From Candidatus Wildermuthbacteria bacterium RIFCSPHIGHO2_01_FULL_48_25 (GTDB lineage: Bacteria > Patescibacteriota > Minisyncoccia > Minisyncoccales > UBA10102), in contig MHTR01000022.1 of assembly GCA_001823155.1 (NCBI GenBank), forward strand, positions 1 through 33,470: a stretch of DNA of 33,470 bases, written 5' to 3'. How positions within the stretch are numbered: position 1 is the stretch's first letter; each line of letters opens with the position of its first letter. Of this stretch, positions 1 to 7,690 are shown piece after piece. The notes under the pieces were generated by a model. It worked only from the letters and a program-made list of their open reading frames with translations. It had not been told where the DNA came from and did no database searches. Position numbers and translations under genes: made by a program.

Positions 1-1
1 A

Positions 2-76
2 GGAGATTGCCCAAGCATTACTGGTGTAACCAAAACTGGCGGAGACTGGGGTTCCTGCACGTTCCAAACTAAGTGA
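2..76 (+). CDS. C-terminal end of an unidentified protein (partial, runs off the left edge)
   Basis: An open frame enters from the left edge and ends with TGA at 74-76. Its 24 residues, GDCPSITGVTKTGG followed by DWGSCTFQTK, read like an extracellular protein end: polar, Gly/Thr-rich, with two cysteines 16 residues apart. A disulfide-closed C-terminus of this sort occurs in type IV pilins, but that is only a guess from composition. The other two frames give less protein-like sequence. The stop codon lies in the loop of a small hairpin (67-85). The gene converges on clpB. Confidence 0.4.
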   Translation, partial: GDCPSITGVTKTGGDWGSCTFQTK

Positions 77-192
77 GGCTTAGTTATGTGACTAGGTTCC
101 ACCTAGGTGCGGATAACTAAGCCGAGCTTAGTTTATACTGTAGGCGCGCTTGTATGCGCGCTTCATATAATCCGCACACTAGGTGGAACCTA
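67..192. repeat. Compound palindromic element (nested hairpins, cruciform-like)
   Basis: Between the converging partial gene and clpB lies a structured stretch. A first hairpin pairs AACTAAG (67-73) with CTTAGTT (79-85). Then two long arms, 93-114 and 170-192, pair over about 22 positions with one bulged base. They enclose a second hairpin (AACTAAGC 115-122 with GCTTAGTT 126-133) and a GC-rich third hairpin (GCGCGC 144-149 with GCGCGC 156-161). The shape is a stem carrying two side hairpins. No T-tract follows on either strand, so it does not look like a simple intrinsic terminator. It could be a small palindromic mobile element or a structured 3' end. Confidence 0.75.
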
Positions 193-195
193 TCT

Positions 196-209
196 GCCTA
201 GTTTTAGGC
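196..209 (-). repeat. Small hairpin containing the clpB stop codon
   Basis: On the minus strand GCCTA and TAGGC pair around a 4-base loop. The TAA stop of clpB spans the left arm and loop. The stem is short (5 bp), so it could be chance, but similar stop-codon palindromes occur at the partial gene and at pth. Confidence 0.45.
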
Positions 210-2906
210 GGCTTTCGCGGTCGCGGGGATGCGGAGGTGCGAAGAGGCGGTTTGGAAGACAACTTCCTTATCTTTGGCGTCTACGACAACACGCTCGCCG
301 TGCTTCACCGCTCCAGTAACTATTTCGAGGGCTAACGGGTCTAATACCGTTCTCTGAATTATTCTGCGCAAAGGCCGGGCTCCAAGGTTCGGGTCGAACC
401 CTTTTTCGGCAAGCAGTTCTTTTGCTTTTTCAGTCACCTCAAGCTTCACTTCCTGAGAAGCTAACCTCTCCCCTACTTTGGCAAGCTCAAGCTCAACGAT
501 TTTCTTTATTTCCTCTTTGCCCAGGTAGTTGAAGATAATAATATCGTCAACGCGGTTCACGAACTCGGGGCGGAACTCCTCGCGCAAGGAAGACATGACC
601 CGTTCCTTGACCGAAGCTTTCTTGTCTTCTTTTTCATTTTTTTGCTGCACAAAACCAAGAGGATTCATTTCCGCAATAAACTGGGAACCCACGTTCGAGG
701 TCATGATGATAATGGCGTTCTTGAACGAAGCAACTCTTCCTTTGGCATCAGTCAGCCTGCCGTCTTCCAAGATCTGGAGCAGAATGTTGAATGCTTCAGG
801 GTGCGCTTTCTCAATTTCATCCAAGAGAATCACACTGTAAGGCCTTCTCCGTATCTTTTCTGTCAGCTGCCCCCCTTCTTCATACCCCACGTATCCGGGA
901 GGAGAACCAATCATTTTTGAAACGGTGTGGCGCTCCATGTATTCAGACATGTCGAGCCGTATCATTGCGTTTTCGTCATTGAACAAGAACCCTGCCAATG
1001 CTTTTGCGGTTTCTGTTTTTCCAACTCCTGTGGGGCCAAGGAACATGAAAGAACCCAAGGGCCTGTTTGGTTCAGACAAGCCCGCCCTGTTCCTGCGAAT
1101 GGCGTTTGAGATCGCCTTAATGGCTTCCTCCTGACCAACAACCCTGCCCTTTAAGGCGTCCTCCATTTTCTCAAGTTTCTTTGCCTCCTCTTCCATCAAA
1201 CGCATGGCAGGAATACCGGTCCATCGCGAAACCACTTTCGCGACGTCTTCTTCCCCAATTTCTCCTTTCAGCATGGGATGGGATTTTTGCATTCTTGCCA
1301 ATTGTTTTTCCTGCCCCCGCAGTTTCTTTAGAAGTTCTGGAAGCGTGCCATATTTCAACTCCGCAACTTTCTGCAGGTTGCCGGCAGCCTGCTCCCGCTC
1401 GATCTGAAATTTCATTGCCTCAATGTCTTTTTTGAGGTCTTTAATAATGCCCACCACTTCTTTTTCAGACTTCCATTTTGCTTCAATGCCTTTTGCTTTT
1501 TCTTCCAAGTCAGCAACTTCGCGCGTAATCGCTTTAGTCCTTTTTTCCTTGCCCTTTTCGCTCTCGAGCGCGGTTCTCTCGATCTCAAGCTTTTGGATCT
1601 CAAGCTTCAGCTTCTCAAGTTCAGGAGGCATAGACTCCAAGTCAAGCCGCAAGGAACTCATGGCTTCATCCATGAGGTCAACTGCTTTGTCGGGCAGAAA
1701 TCTATCTGTAATGTGTTTTGCCGCGAGATTGGCTGCCGCAACCAAAGCCGCGTCTGTTATTTTCACTCCGTGATGCAGTTCGTACTTCTCCTTGATCCCC
1801 CGCAAAATGGTAATAGCGTCTTCTATAGAAGGTTCGGCAACGTAAATGGGCTGGAACCTTCTTTCCAAAGCAGGATCACGTTCAAGATATCTCTGGTATT
1901 CTTTTAAGGTTGTAGCTCCAATGGCGCGCAACTCTCCCTTGGAAAGAGCTGGTTTCAAAAGGTTTGAGGCGTCAATGGCGCCTTCTGCCGCTCCCGCGCC
2001 CACGAGCGTGTGCAGCTCGTCAATGAACAAAAGATATTTTCCTCCAGATCTCTCAAGCTCTTTTAACAAAGCTTTTATCCTATCTTCAAACTCACCCCGG
2101 TACTTAGTTCCTGCAACCAGAGCTCCCAAGTCCAGAGCAATAATCTCTTTGTCTTTCAAAGATTCCGGTACCTCGTTCTTCACTATTTTCTGCGCCAGGC
2201 CTTCAACAATGGCTGTTTTCCCAACTCCTGCTTCTCCAATAAGCACGGGGTTGTTTTTTGTTCTGCGGGAAAGCACCTGCATTAATCTCCTGATTTCGTT
2301 CTCCCTTCCAATAATAGGGTCTATCTTTCCGTCGCGCGCCATGCGGGTTAAGTTGCGGGCATAGCGCTCAATGACCTGGTATTTGCTTTCGGGACTGGGG
2401 TCTGTAATGCGAACTCCTCCCCGAATTTGCGCAAGGATCTTCAAGGCGGTTTCGTAGTCAAGCTTTCCAAACTCAACAGTGGCAGGGCCTCCTGAGCCTT
2501 GCATGAAGTTGGTTTTTTCCAAAAGCTCCTTTGCTTTGGTGGGAGTATCGAGCAATGCCAAAAACAAGTGCTCAACAGAAATATATTCGTCACCCATTTT
2601 CACTGCTTCCTGGCGCGCCCGGTCGAGCCCTTTGGCAAGGTCTTGCGTAAGGTAAAACTGGCCGAACACGTTGGGGCTTCCCGTGACAACCGGAAGATGC
2701 TCCAAGCCCGAAACGGTTTTGCGCTTCAAGCCCTCAACGTCAGCCCCGATTTTCTGGAGCAAGGTTAAAACCACGCTGTCTTCCTGCAATAACAAAGAAT
2801 AAAGCAGATGAAGGGCATCCACCTGCTGCTGGTTTCGTTCCTGAGCTATGTTCTGCGCCTGGAACAGCGCGTCTTGAGCTTTGTGTGTAAACTGTCCACC
2901 ATTCAT
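204..2906 (-). CDS. clpB: ATP-dependent disaggregase chaperone ClpB
   Basis: ClpB is a cytoplasmic Hsp100 hexamer that threads proteins out of heat-induced aggregates, usually with DnaK. The 900-residue product has the full layout: the N-terminal Clp double repeat (about 1-150), NBD1 with Walker A GEAGVGKT at 224-231, a long charged coiled-coil middle domain (about 410-530) that separates ClpB from ClpA/ClpC, and NBD2 with GPTGVGKT and the [17 protein letters not shown] segment. It is about 40 residues longer than the E. coli protein. The ATG start is preceded by an extended -10 box and no Shine-Dalgarno. A CIRCE-like inverted repeat 58 bases upstream points to heat-shock control by HrcA. The stop codon lies in a 5-bp hairpin (196-209). 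Confidence 0.98.
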   Translation of the reverse strand: MNGGQFTHKAQDALFQAQNIAQERNQQQVDALHLLYSLLLQEDSVVLTLLQKIGADVEGLKRKTVSGLEHLPVVTGSPNVFGQFYLTQDLAKGLDRARQEAVKMGDEYISVEHLFLALLDTPTKAKELLEKTNFMQGSGGPATVEFGKLDYETALKILAQIRGGVRITDPSPESKYQVIERYARNLTRMARDGKIDPIIGRENEIRRLMQVLSRRTKNNPVLIGEAGVGKTAIVEGLAQKIVKNEVPESLKDKEIIALDLGALVAGTKYRGEFEDRIKALLKELERSGGKYLLFIDELHTLVGAGAAEGAIDASNLLKPALSKGELRAIGATTLKEYQRYLERDPALERRFQPIYVAEPSIEDAITILRGIKEKYELHHGVKITDAALVAAANLAAKHITDRFLPDKAVDLMDEAMSSLRLDLESMPPELEKLKLEIQKLEIERTALESEKGKEKRTKAITREVADLEEKAKGIEAKWKSEKEVVGIIKDLKKDIEAMKFQIEREQAAGNLQKVAELKYGTLPELLKKLRGQEKQLARMQKSHPMLKGEIGEEDVAKVVSRWTGIPAMRLMEEEAKKLEKMEDALKGRVVGQEEAIKAISNAIRRNRAGLSEPNRPLGSFMFLGPTGVGKTETAKALAGFLFNDENAMIRLDMSEYMERHTVSKMIGSPPGYVGYEEGGQLTEKIRRRPYSVILLDEIEKAHPEAFNILLQILEDGRLTDAKGRVASFKNAIIIMTSNVGSQFIAEMNPLGFVQQKNEKEDKKASVKERVMSSLREEFRPEFVNRVDDIIIFNYLGKEEIKKIVELELAKVGERLASQEVKLEVTEKAKELLAEKGFDPNLGARPLRRIIQRTVLDPLALEIVTGAVKHGERVVVDAKDKEVVFQTASSHLRIPATAKAA

Positions 2907-2912
2907 GGTTTT

Positions 2913-2921
2913 AGTATATCA
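2913..2921 (-). promoter_or_regulatory. clpB proximal promoter, extended -10, leaderless
   Basis: The minus strand reads TGATATACT, an extended -10 box, followed by AAAACC and then the clpB ATG. Transcription starting about 7 bases after the box would begin at or one base from the A of the ATG. No Shine-Dalgarno is present. No good -35 is seen, which is usual for extended -10 promoters. Confidence 0.7.
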
Positions 2922-2963
2922 TTTCTGCCTGCAAAAGATAATAGAATATCCTAGCAAATACAA

Positions 2964-2992
2964 ATTAGCAGTCAATACCTTAGACTGCTAAT
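2964..2992. promoter_or_regulatory. CIRCE-like operator (HrcA site) upstream of clpB
   Basis: A perfect 10-bp inverted repeat with a 9-base spacer contains TTAGCAGTC-N9-GACTGCTAA. The established CIRCE consensus is TTAGCACTC-N9-GAGTGCTAA. The site differs by one base in each arm, changed symmetrically, and keeps the diagnostic 9-base spacer. On the minus strand its inner edge overlaps a possible distal -35 (TTGACT, 2970-2975) with a weak -10 (TAGGAT, 2948-2953, 16-bp spacing). HrcA binding would then block a second clpB promoter. hrcA itself is not in the window. Confidence 0.8.
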
Positions 2993-3000
2993 CAGAAAGA

Positions 3001-3063
3001 AAATAAAAGCGCCCCTCCGATTTGCTCAGAGAGACGTTAATTATTTCTGCGCAACTGGGCGCA
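3001..3063 (-). terminator. Probable terminator of the acidic orphan gene, with a competing hairpin
   Basis: On the minus strand, just past the stop at 3067, GCGCCC (3057-3062) can pair with GGGCGC (3009-3014), followed by TTTTATTTT, as in an intrinsic terminator with a long loop. Part of the upstream arm can instead form TGCGC/GCGCA (3059-3063 with 3048-3052). The loop is long, so this is less certain than the other two cassette terminators. Confidence 0.5.
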
Positions 3064-3066
3064 CGT

Positions 3067-3465
3067 TTAGAGGAGCACGAACTCCCCTCTAAAAAACTTG
3101 GCCGCGATTTCCTGGTCTATCGCACAAGCCTGTTCCTCTTCAGACATCTCGTCCCGTTCTTCTTCCTCCTCTTCGGTCCGTTCAGGTGGTTTGATGTCCA
3201 AATAGGCCATCCACTCGCCGTTGTTATGCATGATGCTAATAAGCGACGTCCCCCAGAAACTGGGGTTGGAAACATGGAGTTCAAGGGCGCCCTCATCTGA
3301 GAGTTTGATGGCTAGCACCGTTCCGACGAGGATTTGGCGATGCGAACCAAAATCGCACCCAAAACGATACGGACGACCAAGGATGTTATGAGGATAGGCC
3401 GGAAGTCCAGCTGCAAGTAACTCGAACTCTAACTCGGAAGCGAAGCTTTTCTCTTCAGAACCCAT
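3067..3465 (-). CDS. Unknown acidic orphan protein, 132 residues
   Basis: I do not recognise this protein. The ORF track starts it 22 residues earlier, but a clear GGAGG lies 6 bases before the ATG at 3465, so the product begins MGSEEKSF. It has no signal peptide or membrane segment. The first half is globular-looking, with RPYRFGCDFGSHR and an aromatic, glycine-containing middle (SNPSFWGTSL, GEWMAYLDI). Residues about 94-110 are a strongly acidic run (ERTEEEEEERDEMSEEE), and the end is FFRGEFVLL. It is monocistronic, with its own promoter (-35 at 3545-3550, -10 at 3522-3527), a leader of about 50 bases, and a probable terminator before clpB. The Shine-Dalgarno contrasts with neighbouring core genes. 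A small cytoplasmic accessory protein is likely; its function is unknown. Confidence 0.75.
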   Translation of the reverse strand: MGSEEKSFASELEFELLAAGLPAYPHNILGRPYRFGCDFGSHRQILVGTVLAIKLSDEGALELHVSNPSFWGTSLISIMHNNGEWMAYLDIKPPERTEEEEEERDEMSEEEQACAIDQEIAAKFFRGEFVLL

Positions 3466-3521
3466 GGAAAACCTCCGGTGAAACGCGCGAGCAACCCGAT
3501 TGCCCAGCACTAACTGCCAAA

Positions 3522-3550
3522 ACCATAGCACGTAGTCTACGATGCGTCAA
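3522..3550 (-). promoter_or_regulatory. Promoter of the acidic orphan gene, with an internal palindrome
   Basis: The minus strand shows TTGACG (3545-3550), a 17-bp spacer and TATGGT (3522-3527). The spacer contains CGTAGACTACG, an 11-base palindrome with one central base, which could be an operator. The leader is about 50 bases and ends in GGAGG at 3472-3476. Confidence 0.65.
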
Positions 3551-3556
3551 CTTTTT

Positions 3557-3583
3557 TTGTGCTAAACTTAGTTTAGCACAAAC
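3557..3583. repeat. Hairpin upstream of the acidic orphan promoter
   Basis: TTTGTGCTAAAC and GTTTAGCACAAA pair perfectly over 12 bp around a 3-base loop. It lies between the 3' end of htrA and the orphan's -35. The T-run is on the left on the + strand, which is the wrong side for a terminator of minus-strand htrA. Its role is unknown; it may be a palindromic repeat. Confidence 0.7.
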
Positions 3584-3627
3584 CATGGGAATATTATTGC
3601 TATAGCAGTTATTTTACCGCGCTTCGT

Positions 3628-3648
3628 TAGACGCTCAGCGTCTAACAA
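3628..3648. repeat. Hairpin just after the htrA stop codon
   Basis: GTTAGACGC and GCGTCTAAC form a perfect 9-bp stem with a 3-base loop, beginning within about 5 bases of the htrA TAG. No T-tract follows. The arm shares CGTTAGA with the ends of the two CCCGTTAGA elements at 24828 and 33292. Confidence 0.65.
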
Positions 3649-3649
3649 T

Positions 3650-4993
3650 CTATTCGGTGCGCTCGGTCAAGGTGACTTCTAAAGAAAGTTCTTCTGTAGC
3701 GCGAAGGATTTTGAGAGTTACTGTATCCTCCGGATTATATTTCTGAATAAGTTTCGAAAGCGAGTTATCCTGGGTTATTTTTTCTCCGTTGAACTCCAGG
3801 ATGATATCGCCTTCCTTAATGCCTGCTTTCTGCGCGGGGCTGTCTGAAATGACTGCTCGCTCCCCTTGGCTGTTTCGCTGCACCCACGCGCCGTAGTTAA
3901 CGTTAAGGTTGTTGTCATTCGCTATTTTTTGCGAAAGCAGCACGTATCGAACGCCCAAAAACGGGTACACTATTTCCCCCCGCGTTTTCACCTGCTCAAT
4001 GTCCCTTTTCACTTTATTCGCCGGGACCGCGAACCCAATGCTCTGGGCTTCCAAGACTGTTGCGGTGTTTATGCCAATAACCTCGCCAGCAAGATTAAGC
4101 AAAGGCCCTCCCGAGTTTCCCTTGTTAATGGCCGCGTCGGTCTGAATGACGTCTTCAATAGTTTCAACAAAGTTGTTGCCCGAAGCCGTAATGGTTCTGC
4201 CAAGGCCCGAGATGACTCCAACCGAAACCGTGTTGCGGAATTCTCCCAAGGCGTTTCCAATAGCAACCACGCTTTGGCCAATCTCGAGCGTATCTGAATT
4301 CCCCAGCTTCACAAAAGGAAAATCAATCTGGGTGAATGCTCCTTGTTCGTCAATGATTTTTTCCTGGTCTATCTTGAGCACCGCCAAATCCTGCACCGGG
4401 TCTTTTGCCAGCACGTTCGCGGGATATGACTTTCCGTCTGTAGTGAACACGGTGTATTCGGCCTCGTCGTCGAGCACCACGTGCTTATTCGTCACCACGA
4501 AGCCGTCTGGGCTCACAATAAAACCAGAACCCCCTCCAATCTCCTGCTTTTCTGTTCCCTTTTGGCGAATGCGGGGAACCAAAAACTCAAAAGGCACGGG
4601 GCCAAACTCCTCAAAGGGATTCTCAAAGATCTGTTCTAAAATCGGGACATCCTTGGTTATGATAATGCTTACCACCGCCGGGCTTGTTTGCTTTACCACG
4701 TCAATGATCTTCTGCTCCTGGGTTGTCTGAGGTTGGTAGGCCTGCTCTGAAGTTGAAGCGACTTTGCGGAAATAATCAAAAGGAAGGTTTTTGAGATGCC
4801 CCGCAACCTTGTAATACACCAAGCCTCCAACCAAACCGCCCGCGGCAAACCCGAACAAAACAGAAACTGCCACCACGGTGGCAAAGAGTTTCACAACCCG
4901 CTTTTTCTTCTTGAACCGTTCAAACCGCCTGCGGATTATTTCTTTCAAGGCGTGGAACTGGTGAGGAAGCTGCGAAAAAGAGTAAGGAACCAT
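3650..4993 (-). CDS. htrA: HtrA/DegP-family serine protease with PDZ domain, membrane-anchored
   Basis: HtrA proteases degrade or refold damaged proteins outside the cytoplasmic membrane. The N-terminus is basic (RRRFERFKKKKR) and followed by one Gly/Ala-rich membrane segment at about 34-62, so the protease domain faces outward. The chymotrypsin-like domain carries the triad H171 (TNKHVV), D202 (QDLAVL) and S294 (GNSGGPLL). One PDZ domain covers about 345-440. At 447 residues it fits single-PDZ, membrane-anchored HtrA forms. The gene follows the cysteine desulfurase by 9 bases but also has its own promoter, whose -10 TATAAT contains the TAA stop of that gene. A family of extracytoplasmic stress proteases is certain; the substrate is not known. 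Confidence 0.96.
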   Translation of the reverse strand: MVPYSFSQLPHQFHALKEIIRRRFERFKKKKRVVKLFATVVAVSVLFGFAAGGLVGGLVYYKVAGHLKNLPFDYFRKVASTSEQAYQPQTTQEQKIIDVVKQTSPAVVSIIITKDVPILEQIFENPFEEFGPVPFEFLVPRIRQKGTEKQEIGGGSGFIVSPDGFVVTNKHVVLDDEAEYTVFTTDGKSYPANVLAKDPVQDLAVLKIDQEKIIDEQGAFTQIDFPFVKLGNSDTLEIGQSVVAIGNALGEFRNTVSVGVISGLGRTITASGNNFVETIEDVIQTDAAINKGNSGGPLLNLAGEVIGINTATVLEAQSIGFAVPANKVKRDIEQVKTRGEIVYPFLGVRYVLLSQKIANDNNLNVNYGAWVQRNSQGERAVISDSPAQKAGIKEGDIILEFNGEKITQDNSLSKLIQKYNPEDTVTLKILRATEELSLEVTLTERTE

Positions 4994-5001
4994 ATTTTCC
5001 T

Positions 5002-5031
5002 ATTATACCCCTTTCCCTCTAAGTTTTTCAA
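5002..5031 (-). promoter_or_regulatory. htrA promoter embedded in the end of nifS
   Basis: TTGAAA (5026-5031), an 18-bp spacer and a perfect TATAAT (5002-5007) on the minus strand. Eight bases then lead to the htrA ATG, so the leader would be one or two bases at most. The nifS stop TAA is part of the -10 box. Confidence 0.75.
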
Positions 5032-6172
5032 CCGTGGTTGCGAGGGTTTTTATGAACTTTGCCACCTCTTCTTTCGTGGTCTGCTTTCCCAAAGTCACGC
5101 GCAATGCAGAAACGCATTCTTGAACAGGAATCCCCAAAGCAAGCAGTACGTGCGAAGGCTCTTCTGTTTTTTCTGAGCACGCGGAACCCGTGGATACCGC
5201 GAACCCCTTTTGGTCAAGCATCATAGCCAGGTCTTTTCCGTGAACGCTTTTGAACCTGAAATGCGCGTTGTTGGGAAGGCGTTGCGTTCGAGAACCAGTG
5301 AGAGAAGAACCTGTAATCTTTCTAAGCACTTCCTTCATGAGAAAATCGCGGAGCTGCCTCATTTTAATGTTTCGAATTTCGGATTTAGGATTTAGGATTT
5401 CCTCAATTGCCGCTCCCATGCCCACAATGGCTGCCACGTTCTCGGTGCCAGAGCGCATGCCCTGCTCCTGGCCCCCTCCCACATGCAGAGGAGAAACAGC
5501 AGTACCCTCTTTTATGTACAGCGCTCCCACTCCTTTGGGGCCATACACCTTGTGGCCGCTTAAAGTGAGTATATCTACCCCCAGTTTCTGAACATCGCAA
5601 TCCAAAAACTGTGCTGCTTGAACTGCATCGGTGTGGAATACGACTTTTGACTTTTGACTATTAACTTTTAACAACGCTCCGATTTCGGCTATTGGCTGAA
5701 TCGTGCCGATCTCGCTGTTCGCGTACATTATGGAAACCAAAGCCGTGTTCGTCTTCAGCACTTTCTCCACGTCTGCAGGATCAGTAATGCCTTCTTTGTT
5801 CGGCGCAATGTATGTTGCTTCGATTTTGCCTTGCGCTTCCAGCTCCTGAATAGGGGAAAGAACTGACTCATGCTCGATTTTCGAGACAATAACGTGGGGC
5901 CTCTTAGAACTCGCGCTTTTAAGTACTCCCTGAATTGCAAGGTTGTTCGCCTCGGTTGCTCCCGACGTGAACACAACTTCAAGAGGGCTGCAGTTTAAAA
6001 ACTTCGCCACTGTTTCCCGACTATTCTCAATTGCTGCTCTGGAGCGCTGCCCGAACGAATGCGAAGAAGAAGGGTTTCCCCACTCCCGTCTAAGGAACGG
6101 CATCATTGCCTTCAAGACCCCGGGATCCAAAGGACTCGAAGCCGCGTAATCAAGATAGATCTGCTTCTTCAT
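5003..6172 (-). CDS. nifS: Cysteine desulfurase (NifS/IscS family)
   Basis: This PLP enzyme removes sulfur from cysteine as a persulfide for Fe-S clusters, tRNA thiolation or other sulfur transfer. The 389 residues keep the family marks: YLDYAASSP at the start, SGATEANNLA, the PLP histidine H101 (EHES), the Schiff-base lysine K208 (LSGHKVYGPKG), and the persulfide cysteine C332 (STGSACSEKTEEPSHVL). No scaffold gene such as iscU is nearby. Two stretches are encoded by degenerate 7-base repeats: KVNSQKSK at about 169-176, about 4 residues longer than E. coli IscS there, and NPKSEIRNIKM at about 261-271. The ATG starts 3 bases after the upstream glycosyltransferase stop, so the two are co-transcribed. 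The family is certain; whether it is NifS-, IscS- or SufS-like in role is not settled. Confidence 0.96.
   Translation of the reverse strand: MKKQIYLDYAASSPLDPGVLKAMMPFLRREWGNPSSSHSFGQRSRAAIENSRETVAKFLNCSPLEVVFTSGATEANNLAIQGVLKSASSKRPHVIVSKIEHESVLSPIQELEAQGKIEATYIAPNKEGITDPADVEKVLKTNTALVSIMYANSEIGTIQPIAEIGALLKVNSQKSKVVFHTDAVQAAQFLDCDVQKLGVDILTLSGHKVYGPKGVGALYIKEGTAVSPLHVGGGQEQGMRSGTENVAAIVGMGAAIEEILNPKSEIRNIKMRQLRDFLMKEVLRKITGSSLTGSRTQRLPNNAHFRFKSVHGKDLAMMLDQKGFAVSTGSACSEKTEEPSHVLLALGIPVQECVSALRVTLGKQTTKEEVAKFIKTLATTVEKLRGKGV
5366..5402. repeat. Degenerate heptamer array inside nifS (AGGATTT units)
   Basis: On the + strand five consecutive 7-base units read AATGTTT, CGAATTT, CGGATTT, AGGATTT and AGGATTT. 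The array lies inside the nifS coding sequence, encodes NPKSEIRNIKM, and keeps the frame. Its length roughly replaces the equivalent part of E. coli IscS rather than adding to it. Confidence 0.7.
5642..5672. repeat. Degenerate heptamer array inside nifS (GACTTTT units)
   Basis: Units GACTTTT, GACTTTT, GACTATT and AACTTTT follow one another, then AAC. The array encodes KVNSQKSK in a surface region just before the conserved FHTDAVQ segment, and appears to add about 4 residues against E. coli IscS. It is the second heptamer array in this gene. Confidence 0.7.
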
Positions 6173-6175
6173 ATT

Positions 6176-6913
6176 TTATCGCACTTCTTCGTATGATTTT
6201 GCTCGCGACTTGTTTGTGGACAGAAACCAGGCGTACTGGGAAACATACCGCAATCCTTCCTTGATAGGATTACCCTTGAGCAATCTTCGCGCCGAGCTCC
6301 ATACCCACAAACTCTGGAGGAATGAAATTTCCCCTTCCCGCATGATTTTTTTGGCAAGATCGGAATCTTCCCCGTAGAATACGATCTCTTCTGAAAAGCC
6401 GCCAACTTTGTCGAACGCCTCTTTTTTCACTGCCAGATTCCCGCCATTCCACAACGCTCCTCTCTTGAGGATTTTTTTGAGGATGAGCTCGCCCACGAAC
6501 GGATACAGAATATGGAAATCAATGAACTCAATGAACTTGTAGCGTTTAGGCAAATCATAGAAACGATATGGGCCTGAAACCCCCGCGAGGTTTTGCTTTG
6601 CCGAGAACCACTCAAGCATTCTTCCTTCCCAATTCAAGGGAACTTTCACGTCTGCGTCAAAAAACACCAGTATGTCCCCTGTTGCTTCTTTCGCTCCCCG
6701 GTTCCTCGCAATGGTCATGCCCTGCTTTGTTTCTTGAATAAGCACAACCTTGGGAAACTGCTCCCGAACAATTTGGCTGGTGCGGTCTTTGCTGTTGTTG
6801 TCTACCACGATAATCTCAAAATCAGCAACGTGGCTTTGGTTCAAAACAGAGCGCACGCACTGGCCGATGTATTTCTCCTCATTATAAGCGGGGATGATGT
6901 ATGAGATTTTCAT
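6176..6913 (-). CDS. Glycosyltransferase family 2 (GT-A fold)
   Basis: GT2 enzymes transfer sugars from nucleotide-sugar donors to build cell-surface glycans. The product opens with the typical MKISYIIPAYNEEKYIG, then VVDNNSKDRT, and the metal-binding DAD at 86-88 (FFDADVKV). A later GGNLAVKKEAF segment with FYGEDSDLAKK supplies the usual acceptor-side acidic residues. At 245 residues it is a minimal single-domain enzyme with no membrane segment, so it probably acts at the inner membrane face on a lipid-linked acceptor. The donor and product cannot be read from the sequence. It is the first gene of an operon with nifS. A TAGACT box lies 9 bases before the ATG and there is no Shine-Dalgarno. 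Confidence 0.93.
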   Translation of the reverse strand: MKISYIIPAYNEEKYIGQCVRSVLNQSHVADFEIIVVDNNSKDRTSQIVREQFPKVVLIQETKQGMTIARNRGAKEATGDILVFFDADVKVPLNWEGRMLEWFSAKQNLAGVSGPYRFYDLPKRYKFIEFIDFHILYPFVGELILKKILKRGALWNGGNLAVKKEAFDKVGGFSEEIVFYGEDSDLAKKIMREGEISFLQSLWVWSSARRLLKGNPIKEGLRYVSQYAWFLSTNKSRAKSYEEVR

Positions 6914-6940
6914 GTATGTATTAGTCTATCGCGCCTTTCG

Positions 6941-6977
6941 AAAAATAAAAAGGGGCTCTCGATTTTCGAGAAACCCC
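6941..6977 (-). terminator. Intrinsic terminator of the 205-residue membrane protein gene
   Basis: On the minus strand a GGGGTTTCTCGA arm pairs with TCGAGAGCCCC around an A-rich loop (6952-6977), followed by TTTTTATTTTT (6941-6951). It is a textbook intrinsic terminator just past the stop at 6984, and it separates this gene from the GT2 operon. Confidence 0.9.
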
Positions 6978-6983
6978 GGCCAC

Positions 6984-7601
6984 CTACTCAAAGTGGCCCT
7001 CGCCCCGATCCCATGCAAACGTAACGAAGTACACGAATAGCGCTGCTATAAATACAGCAACCATCGGAACAGTCATGCTGGGACCCACAAAAAGGTACCA
7101 GAGGCCAAGAAAGAAAATCACAAGCTGAGTCCAGTAGTAAACAAAATGGATCCAGCCCGGAATACTTATCTTGACTCGGGTTTCGGGAAGGAACCATTTC
7201 GTGAACCGACCAAGCTGCTTAAAACTCAAGGGTCTAAACCACCAATCCCTGTCTTTCTGTGCCCGCTTCGTCTTGGTAGCCCAGAGAAAAAACATGTAGG
7301 TTCCTGCAACTGCAACAAATGCAAGGGCAAGAAATACCTGCCAATCCACTCCCTGCCTAAACATCGTTGTTCCCACGGCGAAATCCATGAAAAAAAGGGC
7401 GATGGGGTCACCTCGGCTCATGGTCATGTAGTCTCCGGGACCTGGAACTCTCTTGAGCTTTTCCATGGGCGAAAGTTCCTGGAAATCATCCCAAGAAACC
7501 CCTGGCCTCATGGTCCCCCTATTGATTCCCATCCTCCGCCCGACAAAGATCGAACCCCAGATGACCCAACAGAACGTTGTAAGTAATATGCCAAAAAGCA
7601 A
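6984..7601 (-). CDS. Unknown multi-pass membrane protein, 205 residues
   Basis: I do not recognise this family. The start is a TTG at 7601, chosen because AAGGAG lies 7 bases upstream and no better start is in frame. About four hydrophobic segments are visible: near 1-20 (LLTTFCWVIWGSIFVG), 87-108, 150-170 and 174-195. A polar loop at about 25-65 contains WDDFQELSPMEKLKRVPGPGD. A second basic loop at about 108-140 contains KTKRAQKDRDWWFRPLSFKQLGRF. The end is FAWDRGEGHFE. It is monocistronic, with a TTGACA/TATAAC promoter, a leader of about 54 bases that can fold, and a strong terminator. This self-contained arrangement matches two other orphans in the window. Confidence 0.75.
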   Translation of the reverse strand: MLFGILLTTFCWVIWGSIFVGRRMGINRGTMRPGVSWDDFQELSPMEKLKRVPGPGDYMTMSRGDPIALFFMDFAVGTTMFRQGVDWQVFLALAFVAVAGTYMFFLWATKTKRAQKDRDWWFRPLSFKQLGRFTKWFLPETRVKISIPGWIHFVYYWTQLVIFFLGLWYLFVGPSMTVPMVAVFIAALFVYFVTFAWDRGEGHFE

Positions 7602-7655
7602 CGAGCTGCTCCTTGTACGCTTGGCGAAACCGAAAACCGTTACGCCTTATGTCCT
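7602..7655 (-). promoter_or_regulatory. Structured 5' leader of the 205-residue membrane protein gene
   Basis: In the predicted leader GGCG and CGCC (7642-7645 with 7622-7625 on the + strand) frame a hairpin that also pairs AAC with GTT. AAGGAG (7609-7614) follows before the TTG start. The Shine-Dalgarno is outside the stem. It may stabilise the mRNA or tune translation; nothing identifies a riboswitch. Confidence 0.4.
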
Positions 7656-7661
7656 AAAGCA

Positions 7662-7689
7662 GTTATAAGAGAAATAGAAAAAATGTCAA
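7662..7689 (-). promoter_or_regulatory. Promoter of the 205-residue membrane protein gene
   Basis: TTGACA (7684-7689), a 16-bp spacer and TATAAC (7662-7667) on the minus strand. It begins 2 bases past the 3' end of the glycoside hydrolase gene (7691). Confidence 0.7.
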
Positions 7690-7690
7690 A

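Noticed and set aside
5366-5672. Heptamer arrays in nifS as signs of a pseudogene
   Set aside because: The frame is intact, all catalytic residues are present and the length is normal, so the gene is probably functional.
6952-6977. Hairpin at 6952 as an operator for the GT2 gene
   Set aside because: A T-tract on the minus strand and its place right after a stop codon make it a terminator of the upstream orphan gene.
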